This document shows, one piece after another, positions 1 to 7,874 of a stretch of 64,000 bases of DNA. A program made the position numbers and the translations under genes. Each line of letters starts with the position of its first letter. Position 1 is the stretch's first letter. Under the pieces are notes generated by a model. The model was given only the letters and a program-made list of their open reading frames with translations. It was not told where the DNA came from and did no database searches. The stretch covers positions 1-64,000 of the forward strand of contig NZ_FRFF01000091.1 of assembly GCF_900143625.1 (NCBI RefSeq), read 5' to 3'. The stretch is from Nocardiopsis sp. JB363 (GTDB taxonomy: Bacteria; Actinomycetota; Actinomycetes; Streptosporangiales; Streptosporangiaceae).

Positions 1-548
1 GGGCCGGGAGGCCCTTGGCGGTGATTCTGAGGGGGCTGGGGGTATTGCGGTCCACTCGGGACGCCGCCCTGTGGTGGCTGGGGCGGGAAGCCCTGTCCCG
101 GCGGCGTGCCGTGCGGTTGCTGGGGGCCCGATGTGGAAGGCTGTCCCTCAGAAGAGGATCGGGGTCCCCCGAGCAGGTCCTGGCCTTCGCCGTCCGGCGG
201 GAGGGGATGTCCGTCGGGACCGTGGTGAGGCGGGTTCGGATGCGTACTGATGGGAGTCTCCGAAGGCTCTGAAGGTGGGACTGGTCCGCGGTTCGCCGTT
301 TTCCCGCGCTTGTGGCGTCCGTATGGGGTCGGCGACCGTGACGGGCGTCTCCAAGGAACACGTCATCGCCCGTCATACCGGGCAAAGACCGGCCTTTGAG
401 GGCCAGCGTAACCAACCCGCGGCCGCGAGCAGGACGAAGCACTCCTGACAACGGGCATAATAAAAGGCGGAGAGGTCACGGATGTGAACCCGTCCCGGCG
501 CTTTTCCGCCAAGACGATGATCCCACCGGTTCGGCCCGGGCGCTCGCT
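1..548. other. No recognisable gene
   Basis: I see no convincing coding region, tRNA or mobile element here. Open frames exist on both strands but have no ribosome-binding site, no family resemblance and the look of GC-rich chance frames. The stretch lies just upstream of the ribosomal-protein promoter, so it is probably the tail of an intergenic region or the 3' flank of a gene left of the window. Confidence 0.5.
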
Positions 549-578
549 TTGACCTGCGCTAGGGTGGGCGGGTAGGAT
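549..578 (+). promoter_or_regulatory. Probable sigma70/HrdB-type promoter of rplM-rpsI
   Basis: A TTGACC hexamer (549-554) and a TAGGAT hexamer (573-578) are separated by 18 bases. This matches the housekeeping promoter consensus of actinomycetes. A transcript starting around 585 would carry a leader of about 240 nt before rplM. Confidence 0.6.
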
Positions 579-707
579 ACTTCGTCGTTGTGCGTTGAGT
601 TGCCGTGGGCCCCAAAAACTCCCGAAGTTGGGTGCCGATCCACGCACCATCGTCTGCGCACTCACGACCGGGTCGTCCTGATTGGACATGGGACATCCGG
701 CCAACGT

Positions 708-794
708 AACAGCCCCGCAACAGCGAGGGCTGTTTCCGGCCCCGCACCCGTTGGGGTGTTCCGTAATACGAGTCCACCATCCCGTTCGGGATGG
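708..794 (+). promoter_or_regulatory. Structured 5' leader of rplM (three hairpins)
   Basis: Three perfect short inverted repeats lie in a row: AACAGCCC (708-715) with GGGCTGTT (727-734); CACCC (745-749) with GGGTG (754-758); CCATCCC (777-783) with GGGATGG (788-794), loop GTTC. The last ends about 30 nt before the rplM start. Ribosomal-protein leaders often mediate feedback by the encoded protein; that role here is inference. An in-frame ATG at 791 lies inside the third stem and is unlikely to be the start. Confidence 0.45.
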
Positions 795-826
795 GGCAGC
801 CGAATGAAGAGCGAAGGCGAACGATC

Positions 827-1276
827 GTGCGTACATACAGCCCCAAACCAAGCGATGTCCAGCGTCAGTGGCACGTTGTCGACGCTACCGATCTCGTGCT
901 CGGGCGTATGGCGAGCCAGATCGCCACGCTGCTTCGGGGGAAGAACAAGCCTTACTACGCGCCCCACATCGACACCGGCGACTTCGTCATCGTCGTGAAC
1001 GCCGACAAGGTCGCGCTCACCGGTAAGAAGCTCGACCAGAAGCGCGCCTACCGCCACTCCGGTTACCCCGGTGGTCTGCGTTCGGTCTCCTACGCCGACC
1101 TGCTGGAGAAGAACCCCGAGCGGGCCATCGAGAAGGCCATCAAGGGGATGCTGCCCAATGGCACCCTCGGCCGCCAGATGGCCAAGAAGCTCAAGGTGTA
1201 CACCGGTCCTGAGCACCCGCACCAGGCCCAGCAGCCGGTTCCGTTCGAAATGACCAAGATCGAGCAGCCCGCGTAG
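827..1276 (+). CDS. rplM: 50S ribosomal protein L13
   Basis: L13 is an early-assembling protein of the large ribosomal subunit. The 149-residue product begins MRTYSPKP and contains the family segments [23 protein letters not shown] and [10 protein letters not shown], with length typical of actinobacterial L13. I chose the GTG at 827 because it gives the conserved N-terminus and follows an AAGGCGA ribosome-binding site at good spacing; the longer open frame from 791 starts inside a leader hairpin. rpsI follows after 37 nt, the universal L13-S9 pair. Confidence 0.97.
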   Translation: MRTYSPKPSDVQRQWHVVDATDLVLGRMASQIATLLRGKNKPYYAPHIDTGDFVIVVNADKVALTGKKLDQKRAYRHSGYPGGLRSVSYADLLEKNPERAIEKAIKGMLPNGTLGRQMAKKLKVYTGPEHPHQAQQPVPFEMTKIEQPA

Positions 1277-1313
1277 GCGTTCGCAGACTTTCACAGGAAA
1301 CACGAGGTTAACC

Positions 1314-1823
1314 GTGGCCGAGCCCACCGGCATCGAAGAGGTCGCCCAGGACGTCGCTGAGAACCCGGAGGATTTCCCCTCCGAGTACACCAGCGAGTCG
1401 GACGAGCAGACCGCCGCTTACGTTCCCACCGCGTCCGGCCCCAGCGCGGGCACCGGCCGTCGCAAGAAGGCCGTCGCCCGAGTGCGCATCACGCCGGGTG
1501 CGGGCGAGTGGAAGATCAACGGCAAGTCCCTTGAGGACTACTTCCCGGACAAGGTCCACCAGCAGACCATCAAGGACCCCTTCACCTCCCTCGGGTTCGA
1601 CGGCGCCTATGACGTCTTCGCCCGTCTGGACGGTGGCGGCCCCAGCGGACAGGCCGGCGCCCTGCGTCACGGCATCGCCCGTGCCCTGGCCTCGCTGGAC
1701 CCGGAGAACAACCGCCCGACCCTGAAGAAGGCCGGTTACCTCACCCGTGACGACCGCGAGGTCGAGCGGAAGAAGGCCGGTCTGAAGAAGGCGCGCAAGG
1801 CTCCGCAGTTCTCCAAGCGTTAA
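1314..1823 (+). CDS. rpsI: 30S ribosomal protein S9
   Basis: S9 is a small-subunit protein whose basic C-terminal tail reaches the P-site tRNA. The 169-residue product has an acidic N-terminal extension of about 45 residues, common in actinobacteria. The conserved core follows ([29 protein letters not shown] at the end). It starts at GTG behind a GAGG motif and is co-transcribed with rplM. A strong intrinsic terminator follows 36 nt after the stop. Confidence 0.97.
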   Translation: MAEPTGIEEVAQDVAENPEDFPSEYTSESDEQTAAYVPTASGPSAGTGRRKKAVARVRITPGAGEWKINGKSLEDYFPDKVHQQTIKDPFTSLGFDGAYDVFARLDGGGPSGQAGALRHGIARALASLDPENNRPTLKKAGYLTRDDREVERKKAGLKKARKAPQFSKR

Positions 1824-1858
1824 TGCTCATGCGCCGACACACGCTCGGCTGAGCTTTG

Positions 1859-1910
1859 GCCCGTACGTCGTCCCCTCAACAGGGGACGACGTACGGGCTT
1901 TTGTTTTTGT
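1859..1910 (+). terminator. Strong rho-independent terminator after rpsI
   Basis: An 18-bp perfect stem (GCCCGTACGTCGTCCCCT, 1859-1876, with its complement at 1881-1898) closes a CAAC loop and is followed by TTTTGTTTTTGT. This is the cleanest intrinsic terminator in the window. It also lies inside the upstream extension of the glmM open frame, so glmM must start after it. Confidence 0.95.
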
Positions 1911-1984
1911 CGGTGGCTCTCTTCGCCACGCTGAACTTCACCGGTACCGGACGCCCGGTGCCGCTTTCGAAAGGGGCTGTCCCT

Positions 1985-3322
1985 GTGGCACGGCTGTTCG
2001 GAACAGACGGTGTACGCGGTCTCGCGGGACGCGACCTGACCGCTGCGCTCACCCTGGAACTGTCCATCGCGGCGGCGCGCGTGCTCACCCGCGCCGACGG
2101 CGACCGGCGCCCGTTGGCCGTCGTGGGCCGTGATCCCCGAGCCTCCGGGGAGTTCCTGGAGGCCGCCGTCGTGGCCGGGTTGGCCAGCACCGGCGTGGAC
2201 GTCGTCAAAGTGGGTGTGCTGCCCACCCCCGCCGTCGCCCACCTCACCGGTGTGCTGGGAGCGGACTTCGGTGTGATGCTCTCGGCGAGCCACAACCCGG
2301 CCCCGGACAACGGCATCAAGTTCTTCGCCCAGGGCGGTCAGAAGCTCGCGGACGCCCTGGAAGAGGAGATCGAGGGCATGATCGACGTGCCCTCCACCCC
2401 GGCCGTGGGCGAGGAGATCGGTCGGGTCACCGAGTCCCACGACGGCGCCGAGCTGTACACCCAGCACGTCCTGAATTCGCTGCCGCACGGTCTCCAGGGC
2501 CTGAAGGTCGTCGTGGACTGCGCCAACGGCGCTTCCAGCACGGTCGCCCCGGAAGCACTGCGTCGGGCGGGCGCCGAGGTCATCGCCATCGGTGACGCTC
2601 CCGACGGGCTCAACATCAACCAGGGCTGCGGTTCCACCAGCCTGGGCGCGCTCCAAGAGGCGGTCCGTCTGCACGGCGCGGACGCCGGTATCGCCCACGA
2701 CGGCGACGCCGACCGTTGCCTGGCCGTGGACGCCGACGGCGACGTGATCGACGGCGACCAGATCCTGGCGATCCTGGCCACCGAGGCCAAGGAGGCCGGC
2801 CGGCTGGTCGAGGACACCCTCGTGGTGACGGTCATGTCCAACCTGGGACTCAAACTCGCCATGCGGCGCGAGGGCATCAACGTGGTGGAGACCGCGGTGG
2901 GCGACCGCTACGTGCTGGAGGAGATGAAGCGCGGCGGGTTCGGTCTGGGCGGCGAACAGTCCGGTCACGTGATCCTGCTGGACCACGCCACCACCGGGGA
3001 CGGTCTCCTCACCGGTCTGCACCTGCTGGCCGCGATGGCCCACCACAAGCAGGGGCTGGCGGAGCTGGCCAAGGTCATGACCCGGCTCCCGCAGGTGCTC
3101 ATCAACGTGCCCGACGTGGACAGGGACCGAGCGACCGAGTCCGAGGAGCTCGCCGCCGCGGTGCGCGAGGCCGAGGCCGAACTGGGCGAGACCGGTCGGG
3201 TACTGATCCGTCCCAGCGGCACCGAGCCCAAGGTCCGCGTGATGGTGGAGGCGCCCGCGCTGGAACAGGCCACCGCGGTCGCCGAGCGGCTCGCCGGCGT
3301 CGTGCGGTCCGCTCTCGGCTAG
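1985..3322 (+). CDS. glmM: Phosphoglucosamine mutase
   Basis: GlmM interconverts glucosamine-6-phosphate and glucosamine-1-phosphate in the cytosol, feeding UDP-GlcNAc and peptidoglycan synthesis. The 445-residue protein starts [12 protein letters not shown], the family signature. It has the phosphoserine loop (SASHNP, about residue 102), the metal loop DGDADR (about 240), the sugar-binding GEQSGH (about 323) and the phosphate-binding RPSGTEP near the C-terminus, so it looks catalytically complete. The GTG at 1985 follows GAAAGGGG; earlier in-frame starts fall before or within the rpsI terminator. It follows rplM-rpsI as in many actinomycetes but probably has its own promoter. Confidence 0.96.
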   Translation: MARLFGTDGVRGLAGRDLTAALTLELSIAAARVLTRADGDRRPLAVVGRDPRASGEFLEAAVVAGLASTGVDVVKVGVLPTPAVAHLTGVLGADFGVMLSASHNPAPDNGIKFFAQGGQKLADALEEEIEGMIDVPSTPAVGEEIGRVTESHDGAELYTQHVLNSLPHGLQGLKVVVDCANGASSTVAPEALRRAGAEVIAIGDAPDGLNINQGCGSTSLGALQEAVRLHGADAGIAHDGDADRCLAVDADGDVIDGDQILAILATEAKEAGRLVEDTLVVTVMSNLGLKLAMRREGINVVETAVGDRYVLEEMKRGGFGLGGEQSGHVILLDHATTGDGLLTGLHLLAAMAHHKQGLAELAKVMTRLPQVLINVPDVDRDRATESEELAAAVREAEAELGETGRVLIRPSGTEPKVRVMVEAPALEQATAVAERLAGVVRSALG

Positions 3323-3368
3323 AGCCCGTTCCAGGCCCTTTCCCTGCTGAGGATTTTTCGGTTTTTCG

Positions 3369-3413
3369 CGCGCATCCGGGCACAGAGTGGTCCGGGTGCG
3401 CGTTTTCGTTGGT
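3369..3413 (+). terminator. Intrinsic terminator after glmM
   Basis: CGCGCATCCGG (3369-3379) pairs with CCGGGTGCGCG (3392-3402), with one G-T wobble, followed by TTTTCGTT. It separates glmM from the downstream ROK gene. Confidence 0.75.
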
Positions 3414-3469
3414 GTCGATGCGGCTCTGTCCGAGGAGCGGCTGTCCAGGATCGGTGGAGTGGAACGATC

Positions 3470-4504
3470 ATGACGACGAGCGCGCGCTATGGGCACTCAC
3501 TGACGATCGGTGTGGACATCGGTGGCACCAAGGTCGCCGCGGCCGTGGTGACCCCGGGCGGACGGGTGCTGGCCCGGTTGCGCACCCAGACCCCCGAACG
3601 CAGCAAGAGCCCCTCCGTGGTGGAGGACACGATCGTCGCGGTCGTGTCGGAACTTCGCCAGGAGTACACCGTGCGGGCCGTGGGTGTGGGCGCGGCGGGG
3701 TTCGTCGACGAGCGAAGATCCAAGGTCCTGTTCGCCCCCCACCTGTCCTGGCGGGAGGAGCCGCTCAAGGACGCTCTGTCCGTACGCCTGGGGCTGCCCG
3801 TGGTGGTGGAGAACGACGCCAACGCCTCCGCTTGGGCCGAGGTGCGAGCGGGCGCCGCCCGAGGCGTGGACGAGGTGGTGGTCGTGAACCTGGGCACCGG
3901 GATCGGCGGGGCGATCGTCTCGGAGGGCCGGTTGCGCCGAGGTCGCTACGGTCTGGCGGGTGAGTTCGGACACATGATGGTGGTGCCGGGTGGACACCGC
4001 TGCGAGTGCGGTAACCGGGGCTGCTGGGAGCAGTACGCCAGCGGCAACGCCCTCACCCGGGAGGCACGCGAACTGGTGGTGGCCGAATCACCGGTGGCCG
4101 AGGCGCTGCGCCAGGAGGTGGGCGGTGACCCGGATCTGATCACCGGGCCGGTGGTCAGTGAACTGGCGCGCAAGGGCGACCGGGCCTGCCGGGAGCTGAT
4201 GGAGGAGGCCGGCACCTGGCTGGGGGTGGGGCTGGCCAATCTGGCGGCGGCGTTCGACCCGGAGTTGTTCGTGATCGGTGGGGGAGTGTCGGAGACCGGT
4301 GGACTGTTGCTGGATCCGGCCCGGCGGGCCTTCGCCAAGGGGCTGACCGGACGCGGGTATCGCCCCGAGGCGCGTGTGGTCGCGGCGGCCCTGGGCAACG
4401 AGGCGGGTGTGATCGGCGCGGCTGACCTGGCCAGGGATTCTCTGCCCCGCGCCCGCCGAGGTCTCCGCCAACGCCGCTTGGGTGTCCTGCCCAAGCGGCG
4501 GTGA
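3470..4504 (+). CDS. ROK-family sugar kinase, probable glucokinase
   Basis: ROK proteins are glucokinases/sugar kinases or, with an added winged helix, repressors. This 344-residue protein has no N-terminal DNA-binding domain, so a kinase is favoured. Visible are the ATP-binding motif GVDIGGTK (about residues 15-22), the catalytic Asp in VENDANA, a second phosphate motif NLGTGIGG, and the ROK zinc signature GHRCECGNRGCWEQY. Actinomycete glucokinases of this type phosphorylate glucose for glycolysis. The ATG at 3470 is preceded by a GGTGGAG-like site. A 95-bp internal piece (4110-4204) occurs again at 5754-5848. The exact sugar is inferred. Confidence 0.85.
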   Translation: MTTSARYGHSLTIGVDIGGTKVAAAVVTPGGRVLARLRTQTPERSKSPSVVEDTIVAVVSELRQEYTVRAVGVGAAGFVDERRSKVLFAPHLSWREEPLKDALSVRLGLPVVVENDANASAWAEVRAGAARGVDEVVVVNLGTGIGGAIVSEGRLRRGRYGLAGEFGHMMVVPGGHRCECGNRGCWEQYASGNALTREARELVVAESPVAEALRQEVGGDPDLITGPVVSELARKGDRACRELMEEAGTWLGVGLANLAAAFDPELFVIGGGVSETGGLLLDPARRAFAKGLTGRGYRPEARVVAAALGNEAGVIGAADLARDSLPRARRGLRQRRLGVLPKRR

Positions 4505-4505
4505 G

Positions 4506-4751
4506 CTAACGCCGAGCGGTCAGCGCCTGCACGTCGATGTCCATCGCGAAGGGCACGTCGAGCTTGAGCCGTTCCCTGGCGATGGTGATCGGCACGTACC
4601 GGGGCTCCCTGGTCCCGTCGATGAGTTCCATTCGAGGGGCCTCTGGAGGAATCCGCTCCATGTCGTCGATGGTCCAGCCCCCGGGCGGGGGGAGGAACCA
4701 AGCGGGAAGAGGGCGCTCGGCAGGGGTGTCACCCCGAGGAGTCGTCGGCAT
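4506..4751 (-). pseudogene. Uma2-family gene with large in-frame internal deletion
   Basis: An 81-codon frame starting at 4751 joins the N-terminal part of a Uma2 (DUF820) protein (LPAWFLPPPGGW, PRMELIDG) directly to its C-terminal part (YVPITIARERLKLDVPF). Compared with the intact 193-residue copy at 6213-6794, about 105 central residues are missing, including the PD-(D/E)XK nuclease-like core. It is almost certainly a dead remnant, although it stays in frame and might still be expressed. It is convergent with the ROK gene, one base from its stop. Confidence 0.8.
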
Positions 4752-4786
4752 GACAGGAACATAGCGCTCCGTGATGACGTCGTCAC
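4611..4786. repeat. Dispersed repeat, copy A (Uma2 5' end)
   Basis: This segment aligns without gaps, with scattered mismatches, to 5972-6147 (offset 1361). It covers the start codon, upstream region and N-terminal codons of two Uma2 genes. The pair flanks the pentapeptide-repeat gene as direct repeats and could have served as recombination substrate. Confidence 0.8.
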
Positions 4787-4798
4787 CGCGATGGCGGT

Positions 4799-5461
4799 TC
4801 ACTCGTCCCGGACGGTGATGCCGGTGTTGGCGGCGAGTGCGGGGGCGAGCGCGATGAGTTGGGCCTGTCCGATGACGGCGCCCGCGAGTGACTCGAATCC
4901 GGAGGCGAGGTCGAGTTCGCTCGCCCCGCGCAGGTCCACTTCGCGCAGCTTGGCCTTGGCCAGGTGCACACCGCGCAGGGCCGAGCCAGGGAAGGTGACT
5001 CGGGTCAGGGACGCCTCGCTGAAGTCCACGTCGTCCAGTACGCAGTCCTGGAAGACCACGTCGACCATGTGCGAGGCCCGGAAGTTGACCCCGCTGAGCT
5101 TGCAGGAGGAGAACACCACGCGCTGGATCTCGCAGCCGAAGGACACGGTTCCGGCGAACATGCCGGCCAGGATGTGACTGTCGAGCCAGGTGCACTCGGC
5201 GATGTCGGTGCCGATCATGCGCACGGTGTGCATCCACACGTCGACGAACCGGCACCGGCGCATCACCCCGCTGTCCCACTGGGTGGCGGTGAAGGCGCTC
5301 TCGATGAACCGGGCACCGGTGAGGTTGATCCTGGTGAAGGTGTCGCCGTCGAAGTGGACGACCTCGTGGAGGTCGGCGTGGAGCTGATCGGGGGCGAAGG
5401 GGAGCAGATCCTCGGCGTAGGTCAGGTCTGAGAGCACGGTGGGGATGGTGTGGTCGGTCAC
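4799..5461 (-). CDS. Pentapeptide-repeat protein
   Basis: The 220-residue product contains runs of A(D/N)LXX-like pentapeptides (for example FTRINLTGARF, SFGCEIQRVVF, KLSGVNFRASHM, LREVDLRGASEL), which fold into a right-handed quadrilateral beta-helix. Some relatives mimic DNA and protect DNA gyrase (Qnr/MfpA type); others have unknown roles, so no function can be assigned. The GTG at 5461 is preceded by GGAGAGGA, better than the longer frame to 5509. It is an intact gene inside a patch of broken genes and repeated segments. Confidence 0.85.
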   Translation of the reverse strand: MTDHTIPTVLSDLTYAEDLLPFAPDQLHADLHEVVHFDGDTFTRINLTGARFIESAFTATQWDSGVMRRCRFVDVWMHTVRMIGTDIAECTWLDSHILAGMFAGTVSFGCEIQRVVFSSCKLSGVNFRASHMVDVVFQDCVLDDVDFSEASLTRVTFPGSALRGVHLAKAKLREVDLRGASELDLASGFESLAGAVIGQAQLIALAPALAANTGITVRDE

Positions 5462-5646
5462 GGGGTCCTCTCCCGGAGGCGGCCCTGCGGCGGGTCGCGG
5501 GGTGGACACGGGCGAGGCGGCGATTTCGCACCTGAGGGCACCACGGTCTCCTGGCCCATGGAACCTACCACCGCACCGAACGGCATCGCGGCCGGTCCGC
5601 GCGGTGTACGGACCGCTGCTTCAGACGCGGGTCTGCGCTGCTCGCG

Positions 5647-5752
5647 CAGGTAAGTAATGGGAGGCCGGCCGACCAAAGCGGTGAAGCGGCGGGCCGGGTC
5701 CTCGTCCATCAGTCGCAGTGCCGGGCCGACCACGGCGTCGCCGTAGGTCCGG
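5647..5752 (-). pseudogene. Fragment of an AraC-family regulator
   Basis: On the minus strand the peptide VVGPALRLMDEDPA runs straight into RRFTALVGRPPITYL. Both pieces resemble parts of the AraC-type DNA-binding domain, which in intact proteins are separated by about 25 residues containing the first helix-turn-helix. Nothing before or after belongs to the gene: one side abuts the ROK-derived segment, the other runs into unrelated sequence. It is a short gene relic with an internal deletion. Confidence 0.6.
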
Positions 5753-5753
5753 T

Positions 5754-5848
5754 GCCAGGAGGTGGGCGGTGACTCGGATCTGATCACCGGGCCGGTGGTC
5801 AGTGAACTGGCGCGCAAGGGCGACCGGGCCTGCCGGGAGCTGATGGAG
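5754..5848 (+). repeat. Ectopic 95-bp copy of an internal ROK gene segment
   Basis: These 95 bases match 4110-4204 inside the ROK gene at 94 of 95 positions; the only difference is C4130 to T5774. The copy lies in the same orientation 1.6 kb away, with no flanking ROK sequence. It is fused at one end to the AraC relic and at the other to a truncated Uma2 gene. Near identity implies a recent event. Confidence 0.95.
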
Positions 5849-6112
5849 CCCCAGTTTCATGGTCATGCCCACCAGGACCTCGACTCCTTCGGGCGCGAAG
5901 CCTTCGAGCGCGTGTGTCGCCCTCGTCTTCATCCGGGAGTGGAATCTGTTTTGTGGTGTGAGTAGGACGAGGGTTCCGTCGATGAGTTCCATTCGAGGGG
6001 CCTCTGGAGGAAGCCGCTCCATGTGTTCGGCGGTCCAGCCCCCGGGCGGGGTGAGGAACCAAGCGGGGAGAGGGCGCTCGGCAGGGGTGTCACCCCGAGG
6101 AGAGGTCGTCAT
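5849..6112 (-). pseudogene. Truncated Uma2-family gene (first 88 codons)
   Basis: Starting at ATG 6112, the frame encodes the Uma2 N-terminal half (LPAWFLTPPGGW, PRMELIDG, GVEVLVGMTMKLG). It then breaks exactly at the junction with the ROK-derived 95-bp segment and reads on into antisense ROK sequence. The nuclease-like active-site region is lost. Upstream it retains the same leader as the copy at 4506-4751. Confidence 0.85.
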
Positions 6113-6147
6113 GGCAGGAAGGTAGCGCGTGGTGACGACGTCGTCAT
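5972..6147. repeat. Dispersed repeat, copy B (Uma2 5' end)
   Basis: Direct-repeat partner of 4611-4786, again covering the 5' end of a Uma2 gene and its upstream region. Confidence 0.8.
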
Positions 6148-6187
6148 CGCCGATCTGAACGCCGGGCGCGGCGAGGCGATCACCAAC
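6139..6187 (+). repeat. 49-bp fragment resembling the SDR gene
   Basis: About 46 of 49 positions match 8685-8733 inside the SDR gene (codons for [16 protein letters not shown]). The match begins within a GACGTCGTCA motif shared with the Uma2 upstream repeat, suggesting a microhomology junction. It has no start, stop or remaining domain and is a relic, either of this SDR or of a close paralogue. Confidence 0.75.
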
Positions 6188-6212
6188 GTCGCCTGGGTGG
6201 ACTCCGTCGGTT

Positions 6213-6794
6213 CTAAGCGGCCAGGGAACGTACGTCGAACCTGATGGGGAAAGGCACCTCTACATCGAGATGTTCACGAATGATGGCCATGGGGACGTAG
6301 CTTCTGGTGGTCTCGTCCAGTTCGTACACATGGACAGTGGTGACCCCGTCCTCGTCCTCGACCCACCAGAAGTGCGGGATCCCGGCTTCCGCGTACTTCA
6401 CCGGCTTGACGTTGTGGTCACGGAAACAGGATTCGGGGGAGACGATCTCGATGACCAGGAGTACGTCTTCGGGAGGGATGTGCGTGCGCCTTCGCCTGTC
6501 CTTCGAGGACTCGCTCGAATCCCGGTAGACGACGACGTCCGGCTCCGGACGCTGGTACTTGCCCAGTTTGGTGGTCATCTCCATGGACACCCTGATTCCG
6601 GATGGGGCCGCCTGTTTGAGCAGGTACACCAGCTCCCACATCGCGTCACTGTGGAACACGGTCCGGGGGGACGTCACGATGGGCCTGCCGTCGATGAGCT
6701 CCATCCGGGGAGCTCCCGGAGGAAGGTTGTCCATGTGATCGCCGGTCCAGCCCCCGGGCGGGGTGAGGAACCAGTCGGGGAGCGGCTCGGCCAT
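6213..6794 (-). CDS. Uma2-family (DUF820) restriction-endonuclease-like protein
   Basis: A complete 193-residue Uma2 protein. The family has a PD-(D/E)XK nuclease fold, is strongly amplified in cyanobacteria and some actinomycetes, and has no settled function. The core is visible as EPDVVVY (Asp), VIEIVSPES (Glu) and a downstream Lys region ending KYAEAGIPHFWWVED. The ATG at 6794 follows a perfect AGGAGG at 5-nt spacing, so the ten extra residues to 6824 are not used. It is the only intact one of three Uma2 loci here. Confidence 0.85.
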   Translation of the reverse strand: MAEPLPDWFLTPPGGWTGDHMDNLPPGAPRMELIDGRPIVTSPRTVFHSDAMWELVYLLKQAAPSGIRVSMEMTTKLGKYQRPEPDVVVYRDSSESSKDRRRRTHIPPEDVLLVIEIVSPESCFRDHNVKPVKYAEAGIPHFWWVEDEDGVTTVHVYELDETTRSYVPMAIIREHLDVEVPFPIRFDVRSLAA

Positions 6795-6854
6795 CGAATC
6801 CTCCTGGGTCGATTCCTGGCCCACTAGGGCGTGTCAGTTAATTCGGTCGTCTCG

Positions 6855-7784
6855 TCAGCGGGCTACCCAGTCCGGTGCCCACACATCGTGCGGGGTTCGC
6901 GGGTCTGTAGTACGCAGATGGTTGCGTAGCGCGGTCAGCACAGGGTGCTGGTCTCCGCTGCGGAACAGCAGAACGTGCGGATAGACCGGGGTCGGTTCGT
7001 GCAACGGGATGCGCCGTAGATCGTGGGTCTGGGGCCACAAGTACCGGTCCCCGCTGCCGACGAGGGTGGCCAGCGAGGACGAGTCGGCCAGAGCGTCCAT
7101 CAGGGCCTCGTCACCGAAGTTGGGGCCGAGCGCGTCGATGCTCAGGCCAAAGGCATCGGACAGCGCCTGGTAGAACATCGCCCACTCCGTGCTCGGTCTG
7201 ATTCCGGGGATCCAGATGCGGTGACCGCCCAGGTCCGCAGGACTGACCCAGGGCATGTCAGCCAGCGGGTGGCCGGGTCCGACCAGGAGCTCCAGCGGTA
7301 CCTCCAGAAATCGTTCGGCGCTGATTCCGGCCGGGACCTGGTCTGCCGGCAGCGCACGGAAGGACGCGTCGACGATCCCTTCGAGCACCGCATGGGCGGC
7401 CTGGGAGGCGTTCTCCTTGCTCAGCGTGACTACGTCCATGTCCGACTCGGAATGGGAGCGGTAAAACCGGTAGACGGCCTGGGCCGGGGCGATGCGCCGG
7501 TTGAGCACATCGACGCGCAAGGGACGGCTGCCGGGGCGCACGGCCTGCTCGGCCTGCTCGATGGTCGCCAGGACCTTCTTGGCGTGTGGCAAGAAGACCT
7601 GCCCGTCCATGTTCAGCCGGGAGCCTCGGGAAGTCCGCACCAAGAGCGTGACCTCGATGTGCTTCTCCAAGGCCGCGATCCGTTTGGAGACCGCCTGCTG
7701 GCTGATCCCCAGCTCGTCGGCCGCAGCCTGGAACTGTCCGGTCTCGGCGACAGCCACGAACGTTCGCAGTACTTCGATATCCAC
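6855..7784 (-). CDS. LysR-family transcriptional regulator
   Basis: The 309-residue protein has the typical LysR N-terminal winged helix-turn-helix (VAVAETGQFQAAADELGISQ, residues about 10-29; then RIAALE) and a periplasmic-binding-like effector domain. GTG start at 7784 behind AGGGTGGAAG. It is divergent from an acetyltransferase gene 90 bp away, the classical arrangement in which a LysR protein controls itself and its neighbour. An inverted repeat in the gap (7801-7817) is a likely operator. The inducer is unknown. Confidence 0.92.
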   Translation of the reverse strand: MDIEVLRTFVAVAETGQFQAAADELGISQQAVSKRIAALEKHIEVTLLVRTSRGSRLNMDGQVFLPHAKKVLATIEQAEQAVRPGSRPLRVDVLNRRIAPAQAVYRFYRSHSESDMDVVTLSKENASQAAHAVLEGIVDASFRALPADQVPAGISAERFLEVPLELLVGPGHPLADMPWVSPADLGGHRIWIPGIRPSTEWAMFYQALSDAFGLSIDALGPNFGDEALMDALADSSSLATLVGSGDRYLWPQTHDLRRIPLHEPTPVYPHVLLFRSGDQHPVLTALRNHLRTTDPRTPHDVWAPDWVAR

Positions 7785-7800
7785 GCTTCCACCCTACTTC

Positions 7801-7817
7801 CACAACTATTGGTTGTG
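7801..7817. promoter_or_regulatory. Candidate LysR operator
   Basis: CACAAC (7801-7806) and GTTGTG (7812-7817) form a perfect inverted repeat with a 5-bp spacer in the 90-bp gap between the divergent LysR and acetyltransferase genes. Position and symmetry fit a LysR box; binding is inferred. Confidence 0.55.
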
Positions 7818-7874
7818 CCTGGCGTGGCGCAGAGTTGTTTGATCAAGTGTTCTGCGCCGTGGTGGGATCGGTGC

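Noticed and set aside
791-826. ATG at 791 as start of rplM
   Set aside because: It lies in a leader hairpin, adds 12 non-conserved residues and lacks a ribosome site; GTG 827 has one.
1856-1984. Upstream extension of glmM to 1856
   Set aside because: It would run through the rpsI terminator; the GTG at 1985 gives the conserved [12 protein letters not shown] start.
5439-5657. Small plus-strand frames beside the pentapeptide gene
   Set aside because: No ribosome site or recognisable sequence, and they overlap the start of the intact minus-strand gene.
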